From assembly GCA_028023455.1 (NCBI GenBank), contig JAQFVV010006550.1:60001-124000 (forward strand): DNA of 64,000 nucleotides. Direction: 5' to 3'. Positions 61,079 through 64,000 of this stretch are shown here, one piece after another (within the stretch, counting starts at the first letter, position 1; every line of letters begins with the position of its first letter). Origin of the DNA: Epiperipatus broadwayi (lineage: Eukaryota > Onychophora > Udeonychophora > Euonychophora > Peripatidae). The notes beneath the pieces were generated by a model. That model was not told where the DNA came from, did no database searches, and saw only the letters and a list, made by a program, of their open reading frames with translations. Made by a program: the position numbers and the translations under genes.

Positions 61079-61407
61079 ATGTCTGCTCATTATAAACCTC
61101 ACAAAGATGAGCCCGATTCCGTGGATCAATTGCATTGGGGCGATCAACCTATTGATAATTTACAAATATATGGACCACAAGAGACCAAATTAGTTTCCAA
61201 GCGATCACTCGCAGTCACGGCCCTGTTCGCCGTATTTTTCGGAATTGTTTTCGGAGTGGTGATTGGATATTTTGCTCATTCTGTTCACAATAATTGTGGT
61301 TCAGAACTTACAATGAAAAGTTTGCAATCGATTATGAATGAAGACCCAAGGATTAGAAAAAAATTGCTCAATGAAATACAGCCGGATACGATTAAAGAAT
61401 TTTTAAG
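61079..61407 (+). CDS. NAALADase / glutamate carboxypeptidase II-like protein, first coding exon (partial)
   Basis: The exon encodes a cytosolic N-terminus of about 43 residues, then a membrane span (about 44-66, from LAVTALFAVFFG to VVIGYF), then the start of the lumenal/extracellular part. Its end (KKLLNEIQPDTIKEFL) aligns with the segment before the first protease-domain block of human FOLH1 (KAFLDELKAENIKKFL). A short tail, signal anchor and then this helix is the family layout. Members are zinc-dependent M28B peptidases that remove C-terminal glutamate from peptides or folates. The catalytic domain lies in later exons beyond the window. The exon ends AG|GTAAGA at 61407/61408, splitting a codon after its second base. 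In-frame reading beyond the donor hits a stop at once. The cytosolic tail is longer than in the human protein. FOLH1, NAALAD2 or NAALADL1 orthology cannot be decided. Confidence 0.8.
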
Positions 61408-64000
61408 GTAAGATTTATTCTTTGCAACTTGAAAAAGTTATACATAAAAAAGCCTATAATTATTAATTTTTTTGTTACAGTGATATATATATATTATTTG
61501 TTTACAAATATTGGGTTACTCTTACAATCAAGAAAGTCAAAGAAATAAAAATCAATTCGCTCTTAGCGATTCACTCTTTTTATCACACTCAAATAATTAC
61601 AACAAAAAATCTGTTTAAAAACTCAATTTATATGCATTCGACTGTAAAAAAAATATTTTTTAACAATTAAACTTATTATTATTTTTTAAAACAAATTCAC
61701 AATATTTTTAAATGACCCAAAATAAACACTGTGTTTTATAATAAATGTGCGTTCTGGTGCAATCCTATTAAGGTAAACAAAAACATCAATAATATCTTGA
61801 ATAAAAAGAATGATGGGGCTCAAATTAGGTCTCATTATGAAGTTTTGTTCTTTATAGTTTAGCATATAAAATTTAATAAAGCCAAAATCATATATTTACA
61901 AAAAAAAAAAAACACGATAGCAAATAAATTTTTAAGCAGATGTAATAAATTGCTGCATAAAATTAATTGTTGTGATTAAATTAATTATAAAGATTTTTCT
62001 AAGCCTAAGATAATTGTAAACAGTTTGAATTTAGTGTTTGCACGATTCACTCAACATTGAAGTAGTTATTTAAAAGTAATCACTAAAAATTATTTTCAAA
62101 CAATCAAATCTAGAGAAAAGGATGTAATTCTCTCTTCCTCTCATAAAAGAAGTGAACATTCGATAACTTTCATATTGCATTTTATGCCCAGGTAATCAAT
62201 TTCGATTATATGTCTCATTTCTCACAATATTTTATGTGCTGTAATTTATATATGTTTTTATATATAGTGTTGTTTAGTCAGGACTAATGAATTATAAGAA
62301 ATTAACAACTATAAATACATTAGTTACATTTTAAATTTAGATTTTGAATGTAATTAATCACAACATTAAACATGGGTGAGGATCTTTTCGTTAAAAATAT
62401 TATTAAACAATAAATTCATTATTTAACAGTAAAGAATTTAATAAATGTGATTTACCAATCTTACTTATGGATATGTGTCATGGACATTTATGAGCACATG
62501 CTGAGGGAATAATAATGTATCACTGCCGTTACTGGAAGTTTTAAGAGTTGAATGAAGATGTTCAAGTAAAGTTCTAAACTGGACCCCAAAAGATCATACA
62601 TAATGTAAGATATCTTAAGATAAACTTCATCTTAGTCAGATCTATAAAGTAAGGAAGTTTTCTGAAGGGGAAAAGAGAAAATTATGTATTAAATAATATA
62701 GATCATTTTGCAGCAAATTAATAGTGATTGAACCTAATAATGTAGATGTATATCTATATTGTATATATGTATGTGTGTTTGAATATACGTACATATATGT
62801 ATAATGTACCAATAATATTTACAAGTAAATGCAGGCAATCTTCAGGCCACTTTGATGTCAACGTTTTATACAAAGAGATGAAAAAACAATAACTATTCAT
62901 TTTAACTACTTTGAAAATTTAAATTTAGGCTAATTCAAAGAAGCTTCATCAACATTTTGATTAATTTAAACTTTTTTACTTGTTGTTGAATTTATATGCC
63001 GATTTAATAGCTTAGACAGTAGATGTAAAATGGATTCATTTTTTCATGTGTTCATTTTAAACTTTGATATCAATTGGTATGAAAATAAAATTAGATTTAT
63101 AAACGTTAGTTTGTAATTTCTTTATAGATTTTATATATATAGATCTGTTAAACATATAGTGTTAGATACACACACATATGCATGTTTAATTAAATATTTT
63201 CATGGATAGTTATTATAATAAAGAATAGAAATGAGATCATATCCATGTATATAGAGATAAACTTTAAACTTTGATATGAAGAAATGTTAAATTACTACTG
63301 ATTGACAATCTCAGAGGCCATAATATCTCTTTTGTTGGAGATTTTTGTTAAAGTAAAAGGGGTTCTCTTTTACTTCAAACCCAAGTTCTAATATGGATTT
63401 AAATCTAGAATGCTATTTATTGTGTGTGTGAGAATGTGAAAGAATAGCATCTTTCTTGACATTCTGCAAATAATATTTTAAACTTTTCCAGAGTATATGT
63501 TGAATTGGATATTTCCATGAATTGTTATTATATATATATATAATCATTAAAATCATTCAACACTTGGACAATTTTAATATCAATAACAATCAACAATCTC
63601 AATCTGTTGTCAAGGCAACATCCTTTTAACAATAAAGATGGCAGCACACACCCCTTTATTTATGGTGCAATGTATCTATATTGTGCCATTTATTTAGATT
63701 TTATTATTAAGTTTAAAAAATTGTATAATTTACCTTTGCCAATATGCTTGTTTAATAGTTAAACCCAGGGAAATTTCTTAAAAAATATTACATCTAGTTA
63801 TTTACTGCAAATCTGCTCAATGAATGTTAATGAATCTACAGGATTGGGCACCCTCATAAATAAATTAAAACTTACTCCATCAGAAATTTGAGCTGTACAA
63901 AATTATTAGGTCAGTTAATCAGGAAATATAACTATATTCTTGAGATATCTAAACTCATACATGAATGGAAGATTCTTCTTTTTCATAGTTTGATTAACTA
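61408..64000 (+). other. First intron of the NAALADase-like gene (to window end)
   Basis: It begins GTAAGA. I searched for the next exon (the block starting near HLAG in relatives) and found nothing in either frame context, so the intron is at least 2.6 kb. AT-rich with TA microsatellites at about 61486-61494 and 63530-63541, and no repeat family recognised. Confidence 0.6.

Noticed and set aside
62400-62600. Possible integrase-like zinc-binding remnant in intron 1 (His/Cys-containing reading)
   Set aside because: Spacing of His and Cys does not fit HHCC and the reading is broken; too weak to report.

Overview
This is AT-rich (roughly 70% A+T by eye) DNA from an animal nuclear genome, very probably an invertebrate. 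The reasons are a spliced membrane-peptidase gene, broken transposons with degenerate reading frames, and dense tRNA-derived and foldback repeats. I cannot name the species from sequence alone.

The only host gene I can support is at the right end. 61079-61407 is the first coding exon of a type II membrane protein of the glutamate carboxypeptidase II / NAALADase (FOLH1-like, M28B) family, on the + strand. It ends in a GTAAGA splice donor, and its first intron runs out of the window. The rest is intergenic or upstream sequence made of mobile-element relics of several ages.

Region by region: 1-2.2 kb, a frameshifted hAT transposase (- strand) with its terminal inverted repeat. 3.25-8.7 kb, two head-to-head Penelope-like (PLE) relics, the second split by a Ty3/gypsy-type element, whose 5' LTR was in turn entered by a tRNA-like retroposon. 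8.9-13.96 kb, small repeats, foldbacks and a tandem array. 14-23.9 kb, AT-rich DNA with nothing recognisable. 24-30 kb, two ribozyme-bearing repeats, a foldback and a gypsy relic. 31-32.7 kb, LINE 3' ends. 34-37 kb, more foldbacks and direct repeats. 38.7 and 59.7 kb, two copies of a LINE C-terminus. 40-43 kb, repeats and a PLE 3' end. 48-49 kb and 54 kb, two related elements with short LTR-like direct repeats. 56.7-58.1 kb, a mariner relic and a large foldback.

The most interesting signal is not protein-coding. At least four repeat families carry a motif that folds as a type I hammerhead ribozyme. It has a CUGANGA box, a short stem II, GAAA, a stem III of only 2-3 bp with a 2-4 nt loop, a cleavage triplet (GUC, AUC or AUA), and a stem I interrupted by an internal loop at about the same place. 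The families differ in nearly every base of the helices but keep the same fold and core. The best copies are at 24063-24121, 24576-24634, 35765-35820, 36162-36217, 40129-40187, 57479-57538 and 57911-57969. Several carriers are foldbacks with ribozymes diverging from the two arms, one carrier is tandemly repeated, and two related insertions have 14-bp target-site duplications. This resembles animal retrozymes, non-autonomous hammerhead-bearing retroelements. PLE relics in the same window are plausible helpers (inference).
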